From NCBI GenBank assembly GCA_905188025.1, contig CAJJKI010000002.1, positions 83,618-147,617 of the forward strand: a DNA stretch of 64,000 nt, written 5' to 3'. This document shows, piece by piece, positions 25,282 through 34,090 of this stretch. The notes under the pieces are model-generated. The model searched no databases, had not been told where the DNA came from, and saw nothing but the letters and a program-made list of their open reading frames with translations. A program made the position numbers and the translations under genes. This DNA comes from an uncultured Eubacteriales bacterium (GTDB lineage Bacteria; Bacillota_I; Bacilli_A; RF39; UBA660). Every line of letters starts with the position of its first letter. The first letter of the stretch is position 1.

Positions 25282-27234
25282 ATGTTTAACTTAGTAAGTA
25301 AATATAAACCTAGTGGTGATCAACCTAAGGCAATAGAAGAACTTGTTAAAGGAGTAAAAGAGGGGAAGAGGGATCAGGTACTTTTAGGAGCTACTGGTAC
25401 TGGTAAGACTTTTACAATAGCTAATGTAATTAAAGAAGTTGATAAACCTACTTTGATACTTGCTCATAATAAGACTCTTGCTGGGCAATTATATAGTGAG
25501 TTTAAAGAATTATTTCCTGATAATGCTGTTGAATACTTTGTATCTTACTATGATTATTATCAACCGGAAGCATATGTTCCTAGTACTGATACATATATTG
25601 AGAAAGATGCTAAGATAAATGATGAGATAGATGAACTTAGACATAAAGCTACTTCTAGTTTATTATCGAGAAGAGACGTTATAGTAATAGCTTCTGTATC
25701 ATGTATATATGGTATTGGTGAAGTTGAAGAATATAAGAAAAAGATGCTAACTATAAATAAAGGAGATATAGTTGAAAGAAATAAAATACTAGAAAAATTA
25801 GTAGAAATGTTATATGAGAGAAGTAGTTTTGATTTAAAGAGAGGAACATTTAGAGTAAGGGGAGACGTTGTAGAATTAATTCCAGCTTATGAAAGAAAGA
25901 ATGGTATTATGATCGAGTTCTTTGGGGATGAAGTTGATCGTATATGTGAATTTGATACAGTTACAGGAACAGTTCTTAAAGAGAAGAAAAGTGTTTCAAT
26001 ATTTCCGGCTTCTCACTTTGTAACTAGTGATGATAAATTAAAAGAAGCAGTAGATAGAATTAGAAAAGAATTAGAAGAGAGAAGACAATACTTTTTAGAT
26101 AATAATAAATTAATAGAAGAACAGAGACTTAGGGAGAGAGTTAATTATGATACGGAAATGTTACTTGAAACTGGTTTTTGTAGAGGAGTAGAAAACTATT
26201 CAAGACATTTAGCTTTGAGAGGAGAAGGAGAGACTCCAACTACTTTAATCGATTTCTTTCCTAAAGACTTTTTACTAGTAGTAGATGAATCACATGTAAC
26301 ACTTCCACAGGTAAGAGGAATGTATAATGGAGATAGAGCTAGAAAGATGAATCTTGTTGATTATGGATTTAGATTACCTAGTGCACTTGATAATAGGCCT
26401 CTTAAATTTGATGAGTTTGAGAAAAAAATTAATCAGGCAATATATGTAAGTGCTACTCCTGGAGATTATGAACTTGAACTTGTTCATGATAAATATGTTG
26501 AACAAATTATTAGACCAACAGGATTACTTGATCCAATTATTGAAGTAAGGGGTAGTAAGAATCAAATAGATGATTTGGTTAAAGAGATAGATGATCGTAA
26601 GAGTAAGAATGAAAGAGTACTTATTACTACTTTAACTATTAAGATGGCTGAAGAATTGACTAGTTACTTGAAAGATATAGATATAAAGGTAGCTTATTTA
26701 CATAATGAAGTAAAAACTTTACAAAGAATGAAAATTATTCGTGATTTACGTCTTGGAGTATATGACGTGGTAGTGGGAATTAATTTACTTCGTGAAGGAA
26801 TAGATATTCCGGAAGTATCACTTATTGCTATTATGGATGCGGATAAACAAGGATTCTTGAGAAGTGAAAGAAGTTTGATTCAAACAATTGGTAGGTGTGC
26901 TAGAAATGAGCATGGTAAAGTAATAATGTATGCTGATACAATTAGTGATTCAATGAGAGTAGCAATAGATGAAACGGCTAGAAGAAGAAAGATTCAAGAA
27001 GAATATAATCAAGAACATGGTATAGTACCTAAAACTATAATTAAAGAGATTAGAGAGTTAATATCTAATGAAGATACTGAGGGTAAGAAAGAAAGAAAAG
27101 AAAAGATGAGTAAGAAAGAAAAAGTAAACTTAATAGATAAGCTTACTAAGGAGATGGAGACAGCTGCTAAGAATCTTGATTTTGAAAAGGCTATGGAACT
27201 TAGAGATATAATTTTTGAATTAGAAAGTGAATAA
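25282..27234 (+). CDS. uvrB: Excinuclease ABC subunit B
   Basis: 650 residues, normal length. Helicase motif I GATGTGKTFTIANVI, the beta-hairpin region SYYDYYQPEAYVPSTDTYIEK, motif II VVDESHVTLPQ, motif VI QTIGRCARN, and a C-terminal UVR motif (KEMETAAKNLDFEKAMELRD). UvrB verifies DNA damage delivered by UvrA and recruits UvrC. RBS GGAGG nine bases upstream. uvrA, usually adjacent, is not in the window. Confidence 0.97.
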   Translation: MFNLVSKYKPSGDQPKAIEELVKGVKEGKRDQVLLGATGTGKTFTIANVIKEVDKPTLILAHNKTLAGQLYSEFKELFPDNAVEYFVSYYDYYQPEAYVPSTDTYIEKDAKINDEIDELRHKATSSLLSRRDVIVIASVSCIYGIGEVEEYKKKMLTINKGDIVERNKILEKLVEMLYERSSFDLKRGTFRVRGDVVELIPAYERKNGIMIEFFGDEVDRICEFDTVTGTVLKEKKSVSIFPASHFVTSDDKLKEAVDRIRKELEERRQYFLDNNKLIEEQRLRERVNYDTEMLLETGFCRGVENYSRHLALRGEGETPTTLIDFFPKDFLLVVDESHVTLPQVRGMYNGDRARKMNLVDYGFRLPSALDNRPLKFDEFEKKINQAIYVSATPGDYELELVHDKYVEQIIRPTGLLDPIIEVRGSKNQIDDLVKEIDDRKSKNERVLITTLTIKMAEELTSYLKDIDIKVAYLHNEVKTLQRMKIIRDLRLGVYDVVVGINLLREGIDIPEVSLIAIMDADKQGFLRSERSLIQTIGRCARNEHGKVIMYADTISDSMRVAIDETARRRKIQEEYNQEHGIVPKTIIKEIRELISNEDTEGKKERKEKMSKKEKVNLIDKLTKEMETAAKNLDFEKAMELRDIIFELESE

Positions 27235-27236
27235 AA

Positions 27237-27278
27237 GAAGAGATTTAATAACATTTGCATTATTAAACTCTTCTTTTT
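27237..27278. terminator. Terminator between convergent uvrB and ftsW
   Basis: GAAGAGATTTAATAA / TTATTAAACTCTTC (27237-27251, 27260-27273) with one bulge, followed by a T run on the plus strand. It overlaps the ftsW stop region. Confidence 0.8.
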
Positions 27279-28359
27279 ATTTGTTATTATATTTAGAAAT
27301 ATTTAAGAGAATACCAATACTGGTCATAGATACTAGAAGGCTAGATCCACCATATGACAGGAATGGAAGGGTTACTCCAGTAACAGGAATTAGGCCTACT
27401 ACTACCATGAGATTTAGAATTGTTTGAAAGGCAAATGAGAATGATATACCAAATGCTAGATATTTGGCAAAGTTATCTTCTTGTTTTAAAGCAATAGAGA
27501 TACCACGATAGATAATGATTATGAATAGAGAAGATACAATGAGGACACCTGCAAAGCCTAACTCTTCACTGATTATAGAGAAGATGAAATCTGTTTGTGG
27601 TTCAGGTAGATAGAAGTGTTTTTGAATAGAGTTACCTAGTCCCATACCGAGAAGGCCTCCAGGTCCAATAGCATAAAGAGATTGTATTATTTGGAAGCCA
27701 CTACCTAATGGATCAGCCCAGGGATTAATGAATGAGACAATTCTTTCTAAACGATATGGTGCAATGATTACTAGGACTACAATACCAATGAGACCTAATA
27801 CTCCAATTTTGATGAAGAAACTCATATTTACTCCGGATACAAAGAGAATAGCTATTATAGTCATAACTAGAATTACACCAGTACCAAAGTCTGGTTGTAG
27901 CATGATTAATCCAAAGAGAAAGAAGACAATTAATAGGATTGGTAAAACTGATGATTTAATATCTTTTATTTTGTTATTAGTTAAATATTTGGAGGTAAAA
28001 ATGATTAAGCCTAACTTGGCAAATTCACTTGGTTGAATACCAAAAGAGCCTATACCAAACCAACTTCTTGATCCGTTTCTGATAGTACCAATACCTGGTA
28101 TTAATACTAGTACTAAAAGAACAGTACATATTAAGAGAATAAGATTACTGTATTTATAATATATTTGATAGTTTATTTTTGATATGATAGAGATGATTAT
28201 ATATCCTAGAAATAAGAAGATAGCTTGTGATTTTAAATATTTATAGGGATCATTAAATTTATAATTTGCCCATATATTAGAAGAAGAATATATCATTAAA
28301 AGGCCAAATAATGATAAGATAATGACGGTTATTAATAAAGATTTATCTATTTTTTTCAT
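27277..28359 (-). CDS. ftsW: FtsW/RodA-family (SEDS) peptidoglycan glycosyltransferase
   Basis: About 360 residues with around ten membrane segments. SEDS signatures: IPGIGTIRNGSRSWFGIG, FGIQPSEFAKLGLIIF, MLQPDFGTGVILVMT and the C-terminal VGLIPVTGVTLPFLSYGGSS. It polymerises lipid II, normally with a class B PBP partner. ATG 28359 with AAGGATGATACTT upstream is preferred over an ATG at 28368. It lies downstream of mraY and the split PBP gene in a dcw-type order, which favours FtsW/SpoVE over RodA. A terminator stands between it and mraY, so it may also have its own promoter. Confidence 0.93.
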   Translation of the reverse strand: MKKIDKSLLITVIILSLFGLLMIYSSSNIWANYKFNDPYKYLKSQAIFLFLGYIIISIISKINYQIYYKYSNLILLICTVLLVLVLIPGIGTIRNGSRSWFGIGSFGIQPSEFAKLGLIIFTSKYLTNNKIKDIKSSVLPILLIVFFLFGLIMLQPDFGTGVILVMTIIAILFVSGVNMSFFIKIGVLGLIGIVVLVIIAPYRLERIVSFINPWADPLGSGFQIIQSLYAIGPGGLLGMGLGNSIQKHFYLPEPQTDFIFSIISEELGFAGVLIVSSLFIIIIYRGISIALKQEDNFAKYLAFGISFSFAFQTILNLMVVVGLIPVTGVTLPFLSYGGSSLLVSMTSIGILLNISKYNNK

Positions 28360-28396
28360 AAGTATCATCCTTATTAAAATATATGTTTATGAATAA

Positions 28397-28421
28397 TAAA
28401 AAAACACATCAAATGATGTGT
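28397..28421 (-). terminator. Intrinsic terminator after mraY
   Basis: ACACATCA / TGATGTGT (28404-28411, 28414-28421) with a minus-strand U-tract, overlapping the mraY stop codon. Confidence 0.85.
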
Positions 28422-29413
28422 TATAACCATACTCCATATATTAGGGCTAATAGACATAGAATGAATCCTGCTATCCAAAATAGTTTAACGATATCTGATT
28501 CACGCCATCCTAATCTTTCAAAGTGGTGATGGATAGGGGTCATTAGGAATACTTTCTTTTTTAATAGTACTACGGAAGTGATTTGGATAATTACGGATAA
28601 TGTTTCTATTACAAATATTCCACCAATAACTGCTAAAGAAAATTCGTGGTTAGTAAGAATAGCAATGGTAGCTAGAGTAGCTCCGAGAGTTAAACTTCCA
28701 GTATCTCCCATAAATACTTTAGCGGGATTAGTGTTATATACGAGGAATCCCATGATGGAACCTACGAGGATGAAACAAAAGATACCCATATCTTGATAAC
28801 CTTCTATCCAGTAGCTGCCCCAAGCAATTAGACCAAAAGCAAGAAAGGCAATAGCGGATAAGCCACCTGCTAGACCATCTAAGCCATCAGTTAGATTTAC
28901 AGCATTGGATGAACCTACTAATAATAGTAAGATGAATACTCCATAGAACCAGTCTAGATTCCATTTAATATGAAGTAATGTTATTTCTAAAACTGAAGTA
29001 GCATTAGTGTATTTACGATATAGAATGTAAAAAATTAATGCAACGATGAATTGTAGAAATAATTTTTGTATTTGAGTTAAACCTTTATTACGATTTTGTT
29101 TGATACTTAAATAATCATCAAGGAAACCAATTAAACTATAAGATATAAAGACAAACATAACAATTAATAAGTTAACAGAAAAGTTTAGTTTGTTAGTTGC
29201 TATTAAGATAATTACAGTAATAATGGTAGGAATAATAAATATTAAGCCTCCCATAGTTGGAGTTCCTGATTTTCTTTGATGGGCTTCTACATATACATTA
29301 ATTCTTTGACCTGCTTTTATTTTCTTTAGGATAGGTATTAAGATTAGGCCAAACGCTGTTGATAAGAGAAAGCCAATCATTAAAGCAAATAATGATTTTG
29401 TTAAAGTTAGCAT
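28421..29413 (-). CDS. mraY: Phospho-N-acetylmuramoyl-pentapeptide transferase
   Basis: 330 residues, about ten membrane segments. Family motifs: FLDDYLSIKQNRNKGL (catalytic DD), NLTDGLDGLAGGL, FMGDTGSLTLG and MTPIHHHFE. It transfers phospho-MurNAc-pentapeptide to undecaprenyl phosphate to make lipid I. Strong RBS AAGGAAG upstream of the ATG. It lies 80 bp downstream of the split PBP gene on the same strand, so its expression may depend on that operon. Confidence 0.96.
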   Translation of the reverse strand: MLTLTKSLFALMIGFLLSTAFGLILIPILKKIKAGQRINVYVEAHQRKSGTPTMGGLIFIIPTIITVIILIATNKLNFSVNLLIVMFVFISYSLIGFLDDYLSIKQNRNKGLTQIQKLFLQFIVALIFYILYRKYTNATSVLEITLLHIKWNLDWFYGVFILLLLVGSSNAVNLTDGLDGLAGGLSAIAFLAFGLIAWGSYWIEGYQDMGIFCFILVGSIMGFLVYNTNPAKVFMGDTGSLTLGATLATIAILTNHEFSLAVIGGIFVIETLSVIIQITSVVLLKKKVFLMTPIHHHFERLGWRESDIVKLFWIAGFILCLLALIYGVWL

Positions 29414-29493
29414 AATTCACTTCCTTTTCATAGATTATTATATCATAAAAACTATTATAATATTTAAAATTATAAAGACTTTACACGTTGTTG

Positions 29494-30522
29494 TCAATCT
29501 CCTAGGAGAACTTTGATGGTTGAATTTATAGGGATAATGGTATTTGGACTTGGTGATATGGCTTTTATGATGGTACCAGTACCGGCATAGTTTACAGTAA
29601 AGCTTTTTAGTTCTTTTTTAGCGCTGTCAAGTGGCATGTTAATAACGTTAGGGACAGTAGCATATTTAGTGTCATACCAATTATAAGTTTTTTCTAGGGT
29701 GTAATCTGACTTTGGTATTTGTAATTTATCAATGATATCTATCATGATATTTTTAGCGATAGGGGCTGAGATAGTTCCTCCATATTGGGTTACGCCTTTA
29801 GGATTATCTACGGCTACATATACGACGGCTTGGGGGTTATCGGCAGGGAGAAATCCAATGAATGATAGGATATAGTTGCCTGATAGATAATGGCCATCTT
29901 TTACTTTTTGAGCAGTACCAGTTTTTCCTCCAACACGATATCCTTCGATATAAGCATTTCTTCCAGTACCATAGGCTACAACGGTTTCTAGGGTCATACG
30001 GACAGTTTGGCTGCTTTCATTTGAGATGACTTTTCTAACTATTTGTGGTTTATTTTCTTTGATTATTTCATTGGTATTTGGTTCGATGATTCTTTTTACG
30101 ACATATGGCTTATATAAAGTTCCTCCATTAATGGCAGCGGATACGGCAGTGATTTGTTGTATTGCGCTAACACTTATTCCTTGACCAAAAGCAGTAGTGG
30201 CTAGTTCTACAGGGCCAACATTTTTTAGATTAAAGAGAATACCTGATGATTCACCATTTAGATCGATACCAGTTTTTTTACCAAAACCAAAGTTATTGAT
30301 ATATTTGAATAATCTTTCTTTACCTAATTTATTACCTAATGATACAAAGCCTGGGTTGCAAGAGTTTTGGACTACTTGTAAATATGTTTGGGTACCATGC
30401 CCTCCGTGACGCCAACATTTGATACGAGCTCCATCTACGTTGATACTACCACTATCATGGAAGGTATCATTTAATAAATCAACAGTTTTTTCTTCAACAG
30501 ATGAAGCTAGGGTGATTATTTT
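29494..30522 (-). CDS. spoVD: 3' portion of split class B penicillin-binding protein (SpoVD/PBP2B-like)
   Basis: Open without interruption from the K of the SxxK motif (AAA, 30522-30520) to the stop. Contents in order: KIITLASSVEEK, the second catalytic motif SCN (QVVQNSCNPGF), KTGID and FGQG regions, the third motif KTG (GGKTGTAQK), and one C-terminal PASTA domain (VPNVINMPLDSAKKELK). There is no proper start: upstream the frame runs into element DNA and stops at TAG 30549-30547. Joined to 36342-37222 it gives 635 residues, close to Bacillus SpoVD (about 645) which also has a single PASTA domain; PBP2B has two. Alone it lacks the anchor and the nucleophile and cannot be an active transpeptidase. 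Confidence 0.9.
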   Translation of the reverse strand, partial: KIITLASSVEEKTVDLLNDTFHDSGSINVDGARIKCWRHGGHGTQTYLQVVQNSCNPGFVSLGNKLGKERLFKYINNFGFGKKTGIDLNGESSGILFNLKNVGPVELATTAFGQGISVSAIQQITAVSAAINGGTLYKPYVVKRIIEPNTNEIIKENKPQIVRKVISNESSQTVRMTLETVVAYGTGRNAYIEGYRVGGKTGTAQKVKDGHYLSGNYILSFIGFLPADNPQAVVYVAVDNPKGVTQYGGTISAPIAKNIMIDIIDKLQIPKSDYTLEKTYNWYDTKYATVPNVINMPLDSAKKELKSFTVNYAGTGTIIKAISPSPNTIIPINSTIKVLLGD

Positions 30523-30536
30523 GAAAATAACCTCCG
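30511..30536. other. Attachment-site junction of the integrative element (recombinase end)
   Basis: On the minus strand CGGAGGTTATTTTC-AA-AATAATCACC. The PBP side (AATAATCACC) and the element side (GGAGGTTATT) form an imperfect inverted repeat (8 of 10 matching) around the presumed core dinucleotide AA at 30521-30522. The recombinase gene stops 47 bases further inside the element. Confidence 0.75.
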
Positions 30537-30582
30537 AAAACGATACCTAAATAAAGTAAAAAAGACTAGATTACCATATAAC

Positions 30583-32313
30583 CTAGTCAATGTCACAACT
30601 TAAGTATATATTAATTTTAAAACTATTTCTTTGGAAATCAGATCTTCCTAGATCTAATGTTTCAACTTCTTTACTAAATATTGGCGAGTATTTATCATCA
30701 TCTATATGTCTAGCACATTTTCCAGTAGGAATTGGTTTTTTCAATAAATTCAGATAAATTTTTAACATTAATTTATGTCTATCATTGTCCTCCTTATAGA
30801 CTATAATTTCCTCCAAAAACTTATCTACAAATTCACTAACATTATTTTTATAATCAACTTGCTTTTTAATAGCATCTTCAATAATATTGATATTACCAAA
30901 ACTATCAGACATAATCTTTCTTTCTTGTTCTATTTTTCCAATCCTTATATTTAAAGATGATATATCTTCATTATATTTATCATTTCTTTCTTTAAATTCT
31001 AGATTATTAATACTACCATCAATATTCAATTCTAATAACTTTTCTTTTTTTGTTTCAATAGTTTTGATTTCTTTTTTTAATTTTGAAATTTCAAATTGAT
31101 AATTGTTATCTTTTTTTAAATTAGAATAATAATCTAACATTTCTTTTATAATTTCATTTTTATTATTAAATACTTGTTCCATAATAATTACAAAAATATT
31201 ATTCAAGTCCATTTCTGCAATTATTGGACTTTCACAAGCATCTAGTCTATATTTTACATAATTACCACAAGCCCATCTAGGCTTCGTTTGTTTTCTTTTG
31301 CTTGACATTCTCTGGTAAGAAACATTGTGTTCACTACAAAATATTTTTGTGGTATAACAATATTTTCTTTCGGCTCTTTTGGCATTGCCATTACTTGCTT
31401 TCATTAGTGTACTTCTGCTATCTAATATCTCATTTACACGATTCCATAATTCTTCACTAATTATGGCTGGTATTGATTCATCTTTATATATTACTTGTTC
31501 TTCTATTGGTATATAAACTCTTTGTTTAGTTCTGTAATCAATAATTTCAGTAGTATGTCCACGATAAAAACCTTTATATTTAGGATTCTGTATAATTCTT
31601 TTTAATGTATCCTTATCATAAATATTTCCTTTATAATTATTTATACCTTGCCTGTGTAATTCCATTGCTAATTTATAAAACCCATATTTACCAGTAGCAT
31701 ATAATTCAAAAATTTTTCTTATTTTTTTTGCTTCTTCTTCTACAATTACTAATTTAGCATCATCTTTTTTATAACCAGTAATTATATTAGAACCTAAAAC
31801 TCTACCTTTTTTTATTGCTTCTTTGTGTCCCCATTTAACACGAGAAGAAAGTCTTTTGACTTCTTCTTGAGCAACACTTCCCATCATATTAAGTATAAAT
31901 TCAGAGTTAGGATCATAAGTATTTATTCCATTTGATTGAAAATATACACCAACATCATTAGCAAGTAATTCTTGTGTATATTTGATACTATCAGATAAAT
32001 TTCTAGAAAATCTAGAAACTTCTTTTGTAACTATTAAATCAAAATAGCCAGATTTAGCATCATCAATCATTTGTAAAAATTTTTTTCTTCGTTTAACAGT
32101 GCTACCACTAATACCTTCATCTATGTAACCATTAACATAAGTCCAATTTTTATTTGACTTTATAAAATTTTCAAAAAAAGATATTTGATTATCTAAAGAG
32201 TTTAATTGTTCATCACTTTCAGTAGAAACACGGGCATAAAAAGTAACTCTTAAAGGTAGTTCGGCAATATTTTTGCCTTTTAAGATTTCTTCTCTGACTT
32301 TATAGAATCTCAT
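30583..32313 (-). CDS. Large serine recombinase (integrase/excisionase)
   Basis: 576 residues. N-terminal resolvase domain with the catalytic serine in YARVSTESDEQLNSL and the conserved SRFSRN arginines; a recombinase domain (residues about 180-290, GFYKLAMELHRQGI); a zinc ribbon (CSEHNVSY, WACGNY, CES); a coiled-coil-rich C-terminal arm (residues about 385-470); and a basic tail. This is the architecture of the TnpX/TndX and phage LSR family, which recombine short attP and attB sites with a two-base core. The gene ends 47 bp from one junction, as expected for an integrase. Start ATG 32313 with AAGGAGG. Excision normally needs an extra directionality factor; the adjacent 52-aa protein is a candidate. 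Confidence 0.95.
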   Translation of the reverse strand: MRFYKVREEILKGKNIAELPLRVTFYARVSTESDEQLNSLDNQISFFENFIKSNKNWTYVNGYIDEGISGSTVKRRKKFLQMIDDAKSGYFDLIVTKEVSRFSRNLSDSIKYTQELLANDVGVYFQSNGINTYDPNSEFILNMMGSVAQEEVKRLSSRVKWGHKEAIKKGRVLGSNIITGYKKDDAKLVIVEEEAKKIRKIFELYATGKYGFYKLAMELHRQGINNYKGNIYDKDTLKRIIQNPKYKGFYRGHTTEIIDYRTKQRVYIPIEEQVIYKDESIPAIISEELWNRVNEILDSRSTLMKASNGNAKRAERKYCYTTKIFCSEHNVSYQRMSSKRKQTKPRWACGNYVKYRLDACESPIIAEMDLNNIFVIIMEQVFNNKNEIIKEMLDYYSNLKKDNNYQFEISKLKKEIKTIETKKEKLLELNIDGSINNLEFKERNDKYNEDISSLNIRIGKIEQERKIMSDSFGNINIIEDAIKKQVDYKNNVSEFVDKFLEEIIVYKEDNDRHKLMLKIYLNLLKKPIPTGKCARHIDDDKYSPIFSKEVETLDLGRSDFQRNSFKINIYLSCDID

Positions 32314-32324
32314 AATCTACCTCC

Positions 32325-32483
32325 TTAGCAACTTTTTACCTCTTTACTACAACGATTAATTTTCTCATAAATAATTTTACAAACTTCATCATATTGTTGT
32401 TCAGTTATTACACCTTGATCATATAATTTTTTATTTATTATCAATTCATATTCAAGGATTGTTATTCTTGGAGTTTCAAACAT
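32325..32483 (-). CDS. 52-aa SHOCT-like protein preceding the recombinase
   Basis: Starts at ATG 32483 with GTGGAGGTG upstream and ends inside the recombinase RBS (TAAGGAGG). The sequence has the pattern of a short oligomerising helix-turn domain: two helices, ITILEYELIINKKLYDQGVI and TEQQYDEVCKIIYEKI, with the L..G.IT..EY-like turn of SHOCT domains. Tiny proteins of this kind often sit directly before integrase-type serine recombinases. A recombination directionality factor is a plausible role (inference only). Confidence 0.65.
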   Translation of the reverse strand: MFETPRITILEYELIINKKLYDQGVITEQQYDEVCKIIYEKINRCSKEVKSC

Positions 32484-32490
32484 ATAAAAA

Positions 32491-32510
32491 CACCTCCACT
32501 AATGGAAGTG
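32491..32510 (-). promoter_or_regulatory. Hairpin masking the ribosome binding site of the 52-aa/recombinase unit
   Basis: On the minus strand CACTTCCA-TTAG-TGGAGGTG: an eight-pair stem with one G-U and a tetraloop. The 3' arm is the Shine-Dalgarno sequence of the 52-aa gene, so translation of that gene, and by coupling the recombinase, could be held low unless the hairpin is opened. Confidence 0.6.
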
Positions 32511-32570
32511 TATGATTTTAAGATAAATCTAATTACTGATTGTATTTTATTTGACATTTTTATTTAATAT

Positions 32571-32957
32571 TTAAAAATATGTTTTTTTTAATTTTTTTGA
32601 CATTTTTTCATCATCAATTGAATGTATTGAATGATTTCCTAATTTACAGAAATTTCTTACTTCTTGTTTGATTTTTCTTACTTTGTTTTCTGTTGAAAAA
32701 ACATAAAAAAGTTTCACAAAATTAATTTTACTATTAAAACAAGAATTCATTTTATATTTTATTCCTTCCCAATCATTATTGGCATTACCAATCCATGACT
32801 CTCCTTGATATAAAGTATAGATTAATCTAAATTTTTCTTTTTCGTCTAATTCTTTTTGCTTTTCATCAATAACTATTAAATTGTTTTTTATTAAATTTTC
32901 TATGAATTCCCAATTATCAAAACAAACTGGAAATAAAACCAACATATAATGTTGCAT
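32571..32957 (-). CDS. Element cargo protein, unrecognised
   Basis: About 128 residues, soluble. Distinctive segments are LIYTLYQGESWIG, FVKLFYVFSTENKVRKIKQEVRNF and LGNHSIHSIDD. I recognise the G-N-H-S-I-H motif as a pattern seen at the end of proteins in sugar-nucleotide or surface-polymer clusters, but cannot name the family. The last residues (a Lys/Phe-rich tail) look abrupt, so the C-terminus may be truncated. ATG 32957 is preferred over a TTG at 32981, which lies within the upstream gene. Last gene of the cargo operon. Confidence 0.5.
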   Translation of the reverse strand: MQHYMLVLFPVCFDNWEFIENLIKNNLIVIDEKQKELDEKEKFRLIYTLYQGESWIGNANNDWEGIKYKMNSCFNSKINFVKLFYVFSTENKVRKIKQEVRNFCKLGNHSIHSIDDEKMSKKLKKTYF

Positions 32958-32964
32958 ATTGTTA

Positions 32965-33483
32965 CTATTGTATAATCTCAATTATTTCAGCTGGAGATAT
33001 ACGTTCGACTCCAGTTATTGATTGAATTGCCATTTGATGAAAAACAAAAATAATACATTCATAATTGCTATATTTCTTAATTACTCCTTGAATTCTTTTT
33101 TTCAAATGTTCTTTTGATTCCCAGTTTACTATTCTATCAACTGGTGGAATACCATTATTTTTAATATAATCTTTATAATATTCTTTCATTTCTTTAGCCT
33201 TATATTGATATGTATTATCAGGTTCCCACTCTCTCAAATCAGGTTCTATTTTTATATCTAATCCTGTTTCTTTTGATATAATTGCAGCTGTTTGCAATGC
33301 CCTAGTATATGGTGAAGACACAATAAGTGTTGCTTCTTTTAAACGTGGATCTTTAGATGTCTTTATTACATCTTCAATGTACTCTTCATCTAATTTAGCC
33401 AAATCATGTCCATGTCCAATGAAATTATGGAAATCACCATAACTATAGTCTGCTTTACCATGTCGTATCATAAAAATTTTCAT
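32965..33483 (-). CDS. Histidine phosphatase superfamily protein (element cargo)
   Basis: 172 residues. Catalytic RHG motif at the N-terminus (FMIRHGKADYSYG), the SSPYTRALQTA segment, catalytic acid region EPDLREWE, and the second histidine in IFVFHQMAIQ. This is the phosphoglycerate mutase-like fold; small members dephosphorylate sugars, nucleotides or proteins. Five bases behind the kinase gene and eight before the next start: one tight operon. Substrate unknown. Confidence 0.85.
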   Translation of the reverse strand: MKIFMIRHGKADYSYGDFHNFIGHGHDLAKLDEEYIEDVIKTSKDPRLKEATLIVSSPYTRALQTAAIISKETGLDIKIEPDLREWEPDNTYQYKAKEMKEYYKDYIKNNGIPPVDRIVNWESKEHLKKRIQGVIKKYSNYECIIFVFHQMAIQSITGVERISPAEIIEIIQ

Positions 33484-33487
33484 ATAT

Positions 33488-34081
33488 TCATCTCCTTAAT
33501 TTTAATAGTTTGCATATATGCTCGCTAGCATACTCTTTATTTTTTCCAGTTGTGTCAATAAACTCTTTTTTTGATTCTAATGTCATTATATCATAAAATT
33601 CGTTTTGATAAAATTCAAAATCATTTTTAATCCATTTACTTTGTAAAATTTTGTTTCTGCTTAGATTTCTTTTTAACTTTTCACTTGGATCTGCTGTTAA
33701 AATAAATGTTACATCCGGTTTAATATACCACGTTTGATCTATCATTTCTCTATATATTCTAAGTGCATTATCATAGCCGTTGTATTTATCTAATTTTAAA
33801 AAGGCATAGGAAACCGCCAAAATTGAAAGATAACTTCTTTCCATAAATACTATTTTATCATGTTTCAAAAATGATGATGCTAATATCATTCTCTCTTTCT
33901 CTATTTCGAAGAAAATTTGTTGATTTTTTAGTTCTTCTTCTATGTTCTTTGATGGTTTTGGTGACAGTGGATGATCCATAAATTCCTCAATTATTTCGAC
34001 ATTAGGAATTTCATTCAAAATTTTTGATGTAGTAGTCTTGCCAGAATTAGATGTTCCCTCTATCACATATAAATTTTTCAT
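33488..34081 (-). CDS. P-loop kinase of the dNMP-kinase-like class (element cargo)
   Basis: 197 residues. Walker A EGTSNSGKTTTSKIL, a DE-type strand IVFMERSYLSILA corresponding to the 'DRs..S..ay' lid region of thymidylate or deoxynucleoside kinases, and an LID arginine segment KLKRNLSRNK. It probably phosphorylates a nucleotide, nucleoside or small polar metabolite. Next to a phosphatase and a glycosyltransferase, it could activate or recycle a sugar- or nucleotide-linked donor (inference). Confidence 0.75.
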   Translation of the reverse strand: MKNLYVIEGTSNSGKTTTSKILNEIPNVEIIEEFMDHPLSPKPSKNIEEELKNQQIFFEIEKERMILASSFLKHDKIVFMERSYLSILAVSYAFLKLDKYNGYDNALRIYREMIDQTWYIKPDVTFILTADPSEKLKRNLSRNKILQSKWIKNDFEFYQNEFYDIMTLESKKEFIDTTGKNKEYASEHICKLLKLRR

Positions 34082-34090
34082 TATATATCA

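Noticed and set aside
29494..29997. Independent 167-aa PASTA protein
   Set aside because: The frame continues upstream without stop to the element junction and is the transpeptidase half of the split PBP; its ATG is an internal methionine without an RBS.
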